From contig PMAL01000197.1 of the NCBI GenBank assembly GCA_003152555.1, positions 11,809 through 23,946 on the forward strand: a stretch of 12,138 bases of DNA, given 5' to 3'. Positions 5,883 to 12,138 of the stretch are shown one piece after another; position 1 is the first letter of the stretch; the number at the start of each line of letters is the position of its first letter. The notes below the pieces were generated by a model, which ran no database searches, was not told the origin of the DNA, and saw nothing but the letters and a program-made list of their open reading frames with translations. This stretch comes from Acidimicrobiaceae bacterium (lineage in GTDB: Bacteria > Actinomycetota > Acidimicrobiia > Acidimicrobiales > RAAP-2). The translations under genes were made by a program, and so were the position numbers.

Positions 5883-7135
5883 ACCAGTTCGAGAGTCTTG
5901 ACGGTCTTGTCCTGACAGACCCACGACCACAACGCAAAGTTGAGCGGGTAGATCACGTAGCCAATGCGGGTGGCCGAGGCCACGCACATCAAGATCAGCA
6001 TGACAACGCTTAATACTCCAAGCAGTTGGGACAACGTGAGCGGCCAGTGTTTCCTAAAGTACCGTGCGAGAAAATAGCCGCCCAGCACGAAGGTGACCGG
6101 TTCGAGGATGTGCTTGAAGGGATGCCACCAGTTGGCGAGAATGTGACCCGGCAGCGCACTGGCGGCCGGTGAGGTGACGCCGGCTAGTCCCAGTGGGAAG
6201 GCAAAGACATTCGAAATGAACGCGCCCGGTGCGTGCAATACAAACGGCGTCACCGTGGCGAGAACAATGACCACGATGATGAGACCGACCTTCTTCCAGG
6301 CGGGACGTCCGTCTCGCTCCCTGGCGACCAGCAGTGCGCCCGCGGCCATGGGCCACGCGGTCAATTTCATCGCGGCGGCCACGCCAAAGCTGACGCCCGC
6401 CAAGTAGTTGGAGCGTCGTTGCAGGGCAACCACCCCTAACAGCAGCAACGCGAGTATCGGCATGTCGTCGCCACCGGTCGAGAGAAACAACGCTCCGGTG
6501 GGCAGCGCCAGCAGCACTTGGGCAATGCGAATTTTCCTTTCCTTGGACGTGCGCAGCAGGCCCAGCGCCAGCGCGCTCGCCATCAGCGTCATGAGTGACA
6601 TGACGATGCGCGGATCGGTGAGGCCCTTGCCCTTGTGCGTCAGTGCGGTGGGCAGCCCGAAGACGCTCATCAGCGGGAAGTAGGGGAAGAAGGACTCGTA
6701 GGCCGGTTTCCCGGGAATCTCATCGACCAAGTGGCCGTCGTGCATGTACGAGCGGTACGGGTCTTTACCCTTGCTCACACTGGTGGCCGAGCGGGCGATG
6801 ACCCCGATTTCTGGTTGTGCGTGACGCCAGTGGGCTTCGAGCCCCAAAGGAATGGCGACCGTGCCGAGCATGACCAGTACGACTATGGCAACTCGCGCGC
6901 TCAACACCCGGCGCACCCGACGGTGACTCAACAACCACGCCAGGAGTGCCGCCACCAAATATGGTGCGAAAGCGAGGTAGCCCCACTGCCACTGCGCCGC
7001 CTGGTCCGACCGCCAGCCCAGCACGAGGGCGAACACGGCCGAGAGTAGGTATAAAACGCCGTCACTGCTGAGCCCACTCAGCGCCGTCCACCGGTTCACG
7101 CAGGAAGTGCGCACGTTCGAGAGACGCGCCAACAT
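5879..7135 (-). CDS. Multi-pass membrane protein, GT-C/GT87-like (possible polyprenol-phosphate-sugar glycosyltransferase)
   Basis: 418 residues with about ten hydrophobic segments (for example 26-40, 54-70, 82-97, 181-194, 206-220, 226-238, 284-301, 345-357, 369-385). Segments recalling the GT87 (DUF2029) family: SVSKGKDPY (119-127), the aromatic stretch FFPYFPL (149-155), STGGDDMPILALLLLG (219-234) where many relatives have a Gly-Gln motif, and AGVSFGVAAAMKLTAWP (246-262). Such enzymes move mannose or other sugars from polyprenyl phosphate to cell-envelope glycans. No clear family catalytic Asp is seen after the first membrane segment; Glu100 or Glu109 are candidates, so the activity is unproven. 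The frame reaches a TTG at 7159, but ATG 7135 lies 7 nt after a TACACT box and is preferred. Its stop overlaps the convergent gene. Confidence 0.75.
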   Translation of the reverse strand: MLARLSNVRTSCVNRWTALSGLSSDGVLYLLSAVFALVLGWRSDQAAQWQWGYLAFAPYLVAALLAWLLSHRRVRRVLSARVAIVVLVMLGTVAIPLGLEAHWRHAQPEIGVIARSATSVSKGKDPYRSYMHDGHLVDEIPGKPAYESFFPYFPLMSVFGLPTALTHKGKGLTDPRIVMSLMTLMASALALGLLRTSKERKIRIAQVLLALPTGALFLSTGGDDMPILALLLLGVVALQRRSNYLAGVSFGVAAAMKLTAWPMAAGALLVARERDGRPAWKKVGLIIVVIVLATVTPFVLHAPGAFISNVFAFPLGLAGVTSPAASALPGHILANWWHPFKHILEPVTFVLGGYFLARYFRKHWPLTLSQLLGVLSVVMLILMCVASATRIGYVIYPLNFALWSWVCQDKTVKTLELV

Positions 7136-7142
7136 GGCACTC

Positions 7143-7148
7143 AGTGTA
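7143..7148 (-). promoter_or_regulatory. Candidate -10 box for the leaderless GT87-like gene
   Basis: TACACT on the minus strand, 7 nt before the ATG, in the context AACTACACT that also occurs at the MerR promoter. A small inverted repeat TAGTT-N6-AACTA (7147-7162) adjoins it and could be an operator, though it is short enough to be chance. Confidence 0.5.
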
Positions 7149-7211
7149 GTTAGTAACAACTAATAATGCGGCCTTGTCGCCGGGCCGAGACCTGAGAGCC
7201 CTCGATCGTTC

Positions 7212-7979
7212 TCAGGGTGCGCGCCGAATCGGATCTTGGGTCACCGGCGGCCACGGCGAGCGCAAGAAATGGTGAATGATGCTGGCACTCGCCTTCGGGC
7301 GCTCCTTTAACATTGCGTGCGAGGTACCCGCCATGATGGCCAACCCCGCGTCCGGAATGGACTCGTAGAGCGAGCACGTGTGGTCAAGCTCAATGGGTTC
7401 GTCATCGCTCGCCATAACAAGCACCGGGACCGAGATGGTGGCCAAGTCGGCCGGGGTCAACGTGGGCTGCGTGCGCATCAGTCGAACGGTCTTTTCGGCC
7501 ACGGCCCGAGCGTGTTCGATCCCGTCGGGCGAGATCGCGGCGAACGATTCGGCCCACCGATTAAAGTCCGGCCCCTCGAGTGCGAAGTCCTCATAGGCTC
7601 GCAGTCCGCTGAAGTGATAGTTGGCGCCAATGGCGACCACCCGGCGCAGCAGGTCTGGTCGGCGCAGGGCCACCAAGAGGGCCACCACTCCGCCGTCGCT
7701 ATGGCCCACCAAATGAGCCGGCCTCGCCAGATACTCCAAGAACGCAATGGTTTCGTCCGCCATGGTGTTGTAGGAAAAAGGCTCGGGGGTGTCGGCCGTT
7801 CGCCCGTGACCCCGTCGGTCGAAGGCGCAGATGCGGTAGTGCTTCGAAAGTCCCGGACCGATTGAACGCAGCATGCTGGCGCTGCTACTCATGCCGCCGT
7901 GTAAGAAAACAATCGTCGGTGCGCTCTTCTTGGCGATCTGGACCCATGTGGGATGTCCCTGGAGCGTGAGGATGGCCAT
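7212..7979 (-). CDS. Alpha/beta-fold hydrolase
   Basis: 255 residues with a complete alpha/beta hydrolase catalytic set: oxyanion-hole HGG (27-29), the DRRGHGRT turn (54-61), nucleophile elbow GHSDGG with Ser94, acid residue at Asp192/Asp193 in MASDDEP, and His221 in GTSHAML. Lid region between about 120 and 175. No signal peptide, so probably cytoplasmic. The substrate cannot be read; relatives include C-C bond hydrolases, esterases and haloperoxidase-like proteins. It stands 76 bp upstream of the GT87-like gene on the same strand and 48 bp from the divergent reductase. The ATG at 7977-7979 has no Shine-Dalgarno but a TACCAT box 6 nt upstream. Confidence 0.9.
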   Translation of the reverse strand: MAILTLQGHPTWVQIAKKSAPTIVFLHGGMSSSASMLRSIGPGLSKHYRICAFDRRGHGRTADTPEPFSYNTMADETIAFLEYLARPAHLVGHSDGGVVALLVALRRPDLLRRVVAIGANYHFSGLRAYEDFALEGPDFNRWAESFAAISPDGIEHARAVAEKTVRLMRTQPTLTPADLATISVPVLVMASDDEPIELDHTCSLYESIPDAGLAIMAGTSHAMLKERPKASASIIHHFLRSPWPPVTQDPIRRAP

Positions 7980-7985
7980 GGGCTA

Positions 7986-7991
7986 ATGGTA
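7986..7991 (-). promoter_or_regulatory. Candidate -10 box for the leaderless hydrolase gene
   Basis: TACCAT on the minus strand, exactly 6 nt before the ATG. The 48-bp divergent spacer also holds a GCTTCCC direct repeat (two copies, near 7998-8011). No convincing -35 was seen. Confidence 0.5.
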
Positions 7992-8015
7992 TTAGTCGCT
8001 TCCCGCTTCCCGCCG

Positions 8016-8021
8016 TAACCT
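8016..8021 (+). promoter_or_regulatory. Candidate -10 box for the leaderless reductase gene
   Basis: TAACCT, exactly 6 nt before the ATG at 8028, with no Shine-Dalgarno between. It faces the hydrolase box at 7986-7991 across 24 bp, so RNA polymerases at the two promoters would interfere. Confidence 0.5.
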
Positions 8022-8027
8022 GGGCTG

Positions 8028-9014
8028 ATGCGGGCATTTGTGGTGGATGAGCAAGACGGTCAGTTGACTTTGGGCGCCACCGACGTTGAGCCACACGCCA
8101 CCGACAGCGACGACGTCTTGGTCAAGGTGGACCTAAGCGGAGTCAACTACAAGGATGCGCTCGTCGCGATGGCCAAGAGTCGAGTGCGACGAGTGCCGAG
8201 TCTCGTAGGCGGCGTCGACGCCGCCGGCGTGATTGCCGAGTCGCTCGATCCGAATCTCACGGTGGGGACCAGGGTGGCCGTGCACGGGGGCAACCTCGGG
8301 GTCGGGCGCGACGGCGGGTTCGCCGAGTACGTGTTCGCGCCTTCGCGTTTCATCAACGTCCTACCCGACTCAATTAGCACGCGTCACGCCATGGTGATCG
8401 GTACGGCGGGCTTCAGCGCCATGGAGAGCGTGCTGGCCCTCGAAGCGCACGGCCTGGTGGCGGGCGTCGAGGTACTCGTGACGGGCGCGACCGGCGGCGT
8501 CGGATCGCTCGCGATCACCTTTCTCGCGGCGCGCGGCTACTCCCCCGTTGCTTCGACTGGCTCGCCTCAGGAGTCTTCCTGGCTCGAAGAACGCGGCGCC
8601 GCGCGCGTCATCGGGCGCGACGAGATCAGCGACAAGCCCGATCGCGTGCTCGCCAGTGAACGCTGGGCCGGCGCCATTGACTGCATCGGCGGCGACACGT
8701 TGCAACAGATACTTCGTTCGCTCTGCTACGGCGGCGCTGTTGCCGCCAGTGGGCTCGTCGCTGGCAGCGACCTCACGACTACCATCTATCCCTTCATCAC
8801 GCGCGCGGTGAGCTTGATCGGCATCGACTCCGTCGAAGCAACCGCGAGTACTCGCTCGCGGGTGTGGACGGCACTGGGTCAAATCGCACACAAGGTTGAC
8901 TTCGCGCCGCTCGTCGATCGCGAGGTGTCGCTAGGTCACGTCGCGGACGCCCTCGAGATAGTTAGAAAAGGCGAAACCCGGGGCCGGATTCTGGTGAACC
9001 CAAATAAGGGCTAA
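8028..9014 (+). CDS. YhdH/AcuI-type medium-chain NAD(P)H oxidoreductase
   Basis: 328 residues of the zinc-free medium-chain dehydrogenase/reductase superfamily, YhdH/YhfP/AcuI branch (quinone-type reductases and acryloyl-CoA reductase). Seen: VDLSGVNYKDALV (34-46), the GGVDAAG substrate-pocket turn (61-67), GGFAEYV (96-102), GTAGFSAM (125-132), the nucleotide-binding GATGGVGS (153-160), RWAGAIDCIGG (212-222) and GIDSVE (265-270), in the order and spacing of this branch. No zinc-binding cysteine set. It probably uses NADPH to reduce an enoyl-CoA or enone; AcuI activity is possible but cannot be told from other YhdH proteins by eye. It reads away from the hydrolase and lies 134 bp before the MarR gene. 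Confidence 0.9.
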   Translation: MRAFVVDEQDGQLTLGATDVEPHATDSDDVLVKVDLSGVNYKDALVAMAKSRVRRVPSLVGGVDAAGVIAESLDPNLTVGTRVAVHGGNLGVGRDGGFAEYVFAPSRFINVLPDSISTRHAMVIGTAGFSAMESVLALEAHGLVAGVEVLVTGATGGVGSLAITFLAARGYSPVASTGSPQESSWLEERGAARVIGRDEISDKPDRVLASERWAGAIDCIGGDTLQQILRSLCYGGAVAASGLVAGSDLTTTIYPFITRAVSLIGIDSVEATASTRSRVWTALGQIAHKVDFAPLVDREVSLGHVADALEIVRKGETRGRILVNPNKG

Positions 9015-9069
9015 GGCACCCTGACAATTGTCCATCACTCGGGTCGAGGCGTTCGCTCCGCCAGCGTCG

Positions 9070-9097
9070 TTCCGAGACGCAAAGTATCAGGTAAACT
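9070..9097 (+). promoter_or_regulatory. Candidate promoter of the MarR gene
   Basis: TTCCGA (9070-9075), 16 bases, then TAAACT (9092-9097). The -10 falls inside the inverted repeat, which would let the MarR protein block its own transcription. Weak -35; by eye only. Confidence 0.3.
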
Positions 9098-9101
9098 GAT
9101 A
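9085..9101. promoter_or_regulatory. 17-bp palindrome, candidate MarR operator
   Basis: TATCAG-GTAAA-CTGATA, a perfect 6-bp inverted repeat 47 bp before the MarR start. AT-rich palindromes of this length are typical MarR-family operators. The HCHL-synthetase operon promoter, where a second copy would be expected, lies outside the window. Confidence 0.55.
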
Positions 9102-9148
9102 TACGGCAAACGACTATTCGAGTTCTCCAAGAAGGGACTGACACGATC

Positions 9149-9583
9149 ATGACCACCGTCCTGTCGCCACGGGCCATTTACGTCGTGAAACAACTGGAAT
9201 TAGCGGTTCGCGCTCGCCTTGAAAGGATCTGTCGGCAAAACGGCGTGTCGACGACCCAATACACCGCTCTCAGCGTGTTGCGGATAAGGCCGGGAATGTC
9301 GTCAGCGCAACTCGCGGTTCGATCATTTATTAAGCCGCAATCCGCGCATCAAACAGTTACGGAACTTGAAAATATGGGATATATCGAACGTATCCCCGAC
9401 CAATTCAATCGCAGGATCCTTCGAATTAATCTCACCGTGAAGGGTCGAGTACTTCTTGAGTCCTGTGATGGTGCAGTCGATCAACTCGAAGAACAGATGT
9501 TCAATGGCTTCCACGGCACAGAACCGTTGAAACTGCAACAATTATTGAATCGTTGCGTTCGCAATCTGACGCCTTCGCCTTAA
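9149..9583 (+). CDS. MarR-family transcriptional regulator, probable hydroxycinnamate-pathway repressor
   Basis: 144 residues. The winged helix-turn-helix spans about 36-98: GVSTTQYTALSVL (32-44), SSAQLAVRSFIKPQSAHQTV (51-70) with the recognition helix, and the wing ERIPDQFNRRILRINLT (80-96), flanked by the helical dimerisation ends of MarR proteins. ATG 9149 follows GAAGGGA by 11 nt, a little long. It faces the acyl-CoA synthetase operon from the other end. By context it may be a counterpart of FerC or CouR, MarR-type repressors of hydroxycinnamate genes released by hydroxycinnamoyl-CoA (established family knowledge; the assignment here is inference). GC in three sampled 60-base stretches is about 43-50%, well under the gcv region. 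Confidence 0.92.
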   Translation: MTTVLSPRAIYVVKQLELAVRARLERICRQNGVSTTQYTALSVLRIRPGMSSAQLAVRSFIKPQSAHQTVTELENMGYIERIPDQFNRRILRINLTVKGRVLLESCDGAVDQLEEQMFNGFHGTEPLKLQQLLNRCVRNLTPSP

Positions 9584-9705
9584 CCCGTCGGTCCGAACTA
9601 CCCGTTCGTTGGGCACTCCACGTGACGAAGGCAACGACCAGTGGAGGTTCGTCGCGAGTATTTTGCGAGACGTTGCCGTCGCACGTGGTTCACTGCGAAT
9701 TCACG
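9584..9705. other. Convergent intergenic region between the MarR and synthetase genes
   Basis: 122 bases between two stop codons. An imperfect hairpin (9650-9672, CGTCGC with GCGAGACG, one bulged base, loop containing TTTT) is the best terminator candidate but lacks a T-tract. Nothing else was recognised. Confidence 0.4.
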
Positions 9706-11838
9706 CTAAGCCTGCATGACGATGAGGGCGTCGAGCGCAATGACACCTCCACCATTGGGCAGCACCAGTAGCGGATTCACCTCGATTTCCGCGCACTGGG
9801 GTGTCGCACGGAGAATACCGCCAATAAGCTCGACCGCACTCACGAGGGCGTCAATGTCAGACGCTTCTGCCCCTCGAGCGCCGCGCATCGAGGAGGAGCC
9901 GCGTAACGAACCGAACGCCGTGAGAATTTCGTTTCGGTCCGCATCCGCCGCAATCACGACAGCGTCCTTCACGAATTCCGCCCAGACTCCGCCAAGGCCA
10001 ATGAGAACGGTTTCGCCCCAGTTGGCGTCCCTGCGCGCGCCGATAATAATCTCAACTCCCCCGCTGACGACCTTTTCGACGAGAACACCGTCTACGACGG
10101 CATCGGGGCACGACGCGCGAATCCGAGCGAACATCTCCATGAAGACTCGCTCGAGCTCCTTCTTGTCGGCAACGACGGCGACGCCGCCGACGTCGCTCTT
10201 GTGGACTATCTGCGCTGAGACGATCTTCAACATTACGGGGTAGCCGAGATTCGCTGCTGCTGCCTCAGCGGAGCGCGCATCGTTGGTCAGTTCACCCGCA
10301 GGAACACGCAAGCCCGCACGCGACAGTATTTCTTTGGCTTCGTGTTCGCTTATCGGCTCGCTGGAACCAACATTGAGAGCCCCATATTGGCGAGGCGCGA
10401 CGCGAGAATCCGCTTCGTTCACCGTACGCAAACGTGTCATCACGTTTCGCGCAGCGCGAAGCGCACGTTCGGGAGAGCGAAATAGGGGCAGGCCGGCATC
10501 GAGGATCTTGAGCGTGTTCTCCGCAGGCAACGGTGACTGGCCTCCCATGATGGTATAGATCACCGGCTTGTCGGCCGCGGCGAGTACCGGCAACAGCGCC
10601 TCGACTTGTTGAGTGCCTTGCAACGCCGAACCTGGCATTGAAGAGACAACAAGGCAACCAACCTCTTCGTCACTCAGTAGCAACGATGCGACCCGTCCGT
10701 AAAGACTTGGATCGTTGAGTCCCATTGCGGTAATGTCCACTGGATTGCTGGCAATTGCGTACTCAGGTAACTCTTTCGCCAGCTTCCGTAGGTTGGGTGG
10801 AGACAATTCTGGGAGCAGGAGACCGATGTCGTCACTCACGTCGATGGCGTACGTCTTGGCAGCACCCGAATCAGTCATGAACCCAACACCATAAGCACTT
10901 GGCACCGGACACTTGACCAAGACGCACACCGTATCGATGAGTTCGTCAAGCGAATCGATGAACAACACACCCTCTCGGGCGAGAACTGCTCGCATAACCT
11001 CCTGGTCTCCGGCGATTGCACCCGTGTGCGAGAGCGAGGCCGCCTGCGCACGAACACCACGCCCGGTGTGGAGAACACACAATGCGACCCCACGCTGACG
11101 CGCGACTCGTGCCAACTCAATGAACTCAGCTGGTCTTCGGATCTGCTCGATGAGGAGCGCCACCGCACGGATGCCTTCTTCACCAAGGATTACGCCAAGA
11201 TAATCCTCGATACCAAGAACCGCCTCATTGCCGGTTGAGATGGTGTAGCTCAACGTAATGTCTTGAGCCATTGCCGCATAGGTAAGTGCCAACGACATCG
11301 CACCACTCTGCGAAATAACGGCGAGGCTAGGCCCACCGACGCGACGATTCGGCGACGCGTCTCCAAATGTCAACGGAATGGATTCCGTGAAATTTATGAG
11401 GCCCAGACAGTTCGGTCCCGCGAGGGCAAGATCATATTTCATCGCCGCAGTTGCTAGCTCAAACTGCTGGACGGCGCCGTTCAAATCAGCTTCCGCATAA
11501 CCAGAAGAGAAGACAACAGCACCCCCAACCCCTCGGCGTCCCGCTGCCGCGACGGCATCTGGTACGCCGGCCCTCGGGATCGCGAGGATGACCGCATCGA
11601 CTCCGTACGGGAGACTCTCAATCGAATCAATGCAAGGCCGCCCGTTGATCTGGGTACGAGTGCGGCTAACGCAATAAACGTCCCCACCGTAACCGAAGCG
11701 ATCAATCAGGGCAATCGGCGCACCGCCAATTGATTCTGGCACATCGGATGCACCAACAATGGCGACGGACCGCGGGTGAAGCAGGCGTTCAATCGCTTTA
11801 CGAGAAACCTTGTGCGAGTCGGGCGACGCACTAGTCAC
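9706..11838 (-). CDS. ADP-forming acyl-CoA synthetase, probable feruloyl/p-coumaroyl-CoA synthetase (FerA-like)
   Basis: 710 residues of the NDP-forming acyl-CoA synthetase superfamily in a single chain. Order: CoA-binding Rossmann domain (about 15-140: HPRSVAIVGASD 21-32, GPNCLGLINF 141-150), succinyl-CoA-ligase-like domains (about 165-460) with VISQSGA (174-180) and the phosphorylated His271 in SHTGAIAG, then an ATP-grasp domain (about 490-710) with HKSDVGGVAVV (546-556), GGVEIIIGARRD (593-604), GLGGVWAEF (614-622) and EIEVNPL (684-690). All catalytic parts look intact. It would activate a carboxylic acid with ATP and CoA, releasing ADP. The substrate is inferred from the adjoining hydratase-lyase. 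GTG 11836-11838 follows GGAG by 9 nt and overlaps the upstream stop by 8 bp; the TTG at 11853 has no such site. Confidence 0.88.
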   Translation of the reverse strand: MTSASPDSHKVSRKAIERLLHPRSVAIVGASDVPESIGGAPIALIDRFGYGGDVYCVSRTRTQINGRPCIDSIESLPYGVDAVILAIPRAGVPDAVAAAGRRGVGGAVVFSSGYAEADLNGAVQQFELATAAMKYDLALAGPNCLGLINFTESIPLTFGDASPNRRVGGPSLAVISQSGAMSLALTYAAMAQDITLSYTISTGNEAVLGIEDYLGVILGEEGIRAVALLIEQIRRPAEFIELARVARQRGVALCVLHTGRGVRAQAASLSHTGAIAGDQEVMRAVLAREGVLFIDSLDELIDTVCVLVKCPVPSAYGVGFMTDSGAAKTYAIDVSDDIGLLLPELSPPNLRKLAKELPEYAIASNPVDITAMGLNDPSLYGRVASLLLSDEEVGCLVVSSMPGSALQGTQQVEALLPVLAAADKPVIYTIMGGQSPLPAENTLKILDAGLPLFRSPERALRAARNVMTRLRTVNEADSRVAPRQYGALNVGSSEPISEHEAKEILSRAGLRVPAGELTNDARSAEAAAANLGYPVMLKIVSAQIVHKSDVGGVAVVADKKELERVFMEMFARIRASCPDAVVDGVLVEKVVSGGVEIIIGARRDANWGETVLIGLGGVWAEFVKDAVVIAADADRNEILTAFGSLRGSSSMRGARGAEASDIDALVSAVELIGGILRATPQCAEIEVNPLLVLPNGGGVIALDALIVMQA

Positions 11839-12138
11839 GCTTATAGGCTCCAAGGCCCGGCCTGAACGTCTTGTCGTCGAGGAACTGGCTCATTCCCTGT
11901 TCACGCCCGTGCTCGGGGTCGTTCGCGATTGACTGGTCGAGCTTGGCGTACAGATATTCCTCCGAGGTCTCCCACTCCATTGAACGCGCCCGTTTGAAGC
12001 CGGTCTTCGCAGCCTCGAGAACTGTACGGTTCATCGACGCGACGTGTTTCGCCAATTCAGTCGTACGCTCTCGCAGCTGCTCGCTCGGGACTGCCTCGTT
12101 GACCAGTCGCATTGCGGCGGCCTCGGCACCGGTGAACG
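11831..12138 (-). CDS. ech: Hydroxycinnamoyl-CoA hydratase-lyase (feruloyl-CoA to vanillin), C-terminal part
   Basis: The last 101 residues of a crotonase-superfamily enzyme; the gene enters from beyond the right edge. The tail LVNEAVP, GFKRAR, EEYLYAKLDQS, GREQGMSQFLDDK and RPGLGAYKR closely follows the Pseudomonas HCHL as I remember it (EDYLYAKLDQS, GREQGMKQFLDDK, KPGLQAYKR), far more than a general enoyl-CoA hydratase would. The second Tyr of YLYAK (codon 11948-11950) corresponds to Tyr239, which in HCHL contacts the 4-hydroxyl of the substrate. Ser123 and Glu143 equivalents lie off the window. HCHL hydrates feruloyl- or coumaroyl-CoA and splits it by a retro-aldol step to vanillin or 4-hydroxybenzaldehyde plus acetyl-CoA. 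It precedes and overlaps the synthetase gene, the ferB-ferA order. Confidence 0.88.
   Translation of the reverse strand, partial: FTGAEAAAMRLVNEAVPSEQLRERTTELAKHVASMNRTVLEAAKTGFKRARSMEWETSEEYLYAKLDQSIANDPEHGREQGMSQFLDDKTFRPGLGAYKRD

Larger units (their letters stand above)
9015..9148. other. Intergenic region before the MarR gene
   Basis: 134 bases. It holds a 10-bp palindrome GACAATTGTC at 9023-9032, the MarR operator candidate at 9085-9101 and a GAAGGGA ribosome site at 9131-9137. No clear terminator for the upstream reductase gene was found. Confidence 0.6.

Noticed and set aside
7195..7216. CCTGAG/CTCAGG inverted repeat after the hydrolase gene as a terminator
   Set aside because: Six-base arms with a 14-base loop and no T-tract; too weak to call.
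7317..7865. 182-codon plus-strand open frame inside the hydrolase gene
   Set aside because: Antisense to a gene with a complete catalytic triad; no recognisable motif and shadow-type composition.
8370..8891. 173-codon minus-strand open frame inside the reductase gene
   Set aside because: Antisense to the YhdH/AcuI-type gene; Arg/Ala/Gly-rich without motifs.
9023..9032. GACAATTGTC palindrome as a regulator site
   Set aside because: Ten bases, single copy, and not placed over a recognisable promoter; could be chance.
11839..11853. Synthetase start at TTG 11853
   Set aside because: That TTG overlaps the GGAG that serves GTG 11838 and has no ribosome site of its own.
1..12138. CRISPR arrays, tRNA/rRNA genes, transposases, prophage genes
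   Set aside because: No regularly spaced repeats, no cloverleaf-like segments noticed, and every sizeable open stretch is explained by the genes listed.

Overview
The window reads as a chromosomal segment of a high-GC actinobacterium, possibly of the Acidimicrobiia (inference). Reasons: dense gene packing, frequent GTG starts, start codons set 6-7 nt behind TAnnnT boxes (leaderless transcription), and a MerR regulator resembling mycobacterial Rv1828 next to glycine-cleavage genes. There are 13 genes, two cut by the window edges. No RNA genes, insertion sequences or CRISPR arrays are visible, and no gene-free gap exceeds about 135 bases.

Region 1 (1-3689, minus strand) is a probable five-gene operon, read right to left: a MerR regulator, a small PD-(D/E)XK-nuclease-like protein of unknown role, gcvT, gcvPA and gcvPB (cut by the left edge). 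Overlaps or gaps of 1-10 nt join the genes. The products supply the T protein and the two-subunit P protein of the glycine cleavage system; gcvH and lpd are not in view.

Region 2 (3679-5882) holds thiamine genes. thiG (minus) and thiD (plus) diverge from a 48-bp spacer with back-to-back promoters. thiD overlaps by 4 bp a gene for an unknown single-pass membrane protein.

Region 3 (5879-9014) holds a multi-pass GT-C/GT87-like membrane protein and an alpha/beta hydrolase (both minus), then a divergent YhdH/AcuI-type medium-chain reductase (plus). The hydrolase and reductase share a 48-bp divergent promoter region.

Region 4 (9015-12138) is the most distinctive. An ADP-forming acyl-CoA synthetase follows, in an overlapping operon, the C-terminal part of a gene that closely matches hydroxycinnamoyl-CoA hydratase-lyase (feruloyl-CoA to vanillin plus acetyl-CoA). 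A MarR regulator with a clear operator palindrome faces them. Together they look like a hydroxycinnamate (ferulate/p-coumarate) side-chain shortening module of the ferA-ferB-ferC type, here with an NDP-forming rather than AMP-forming synthetase.
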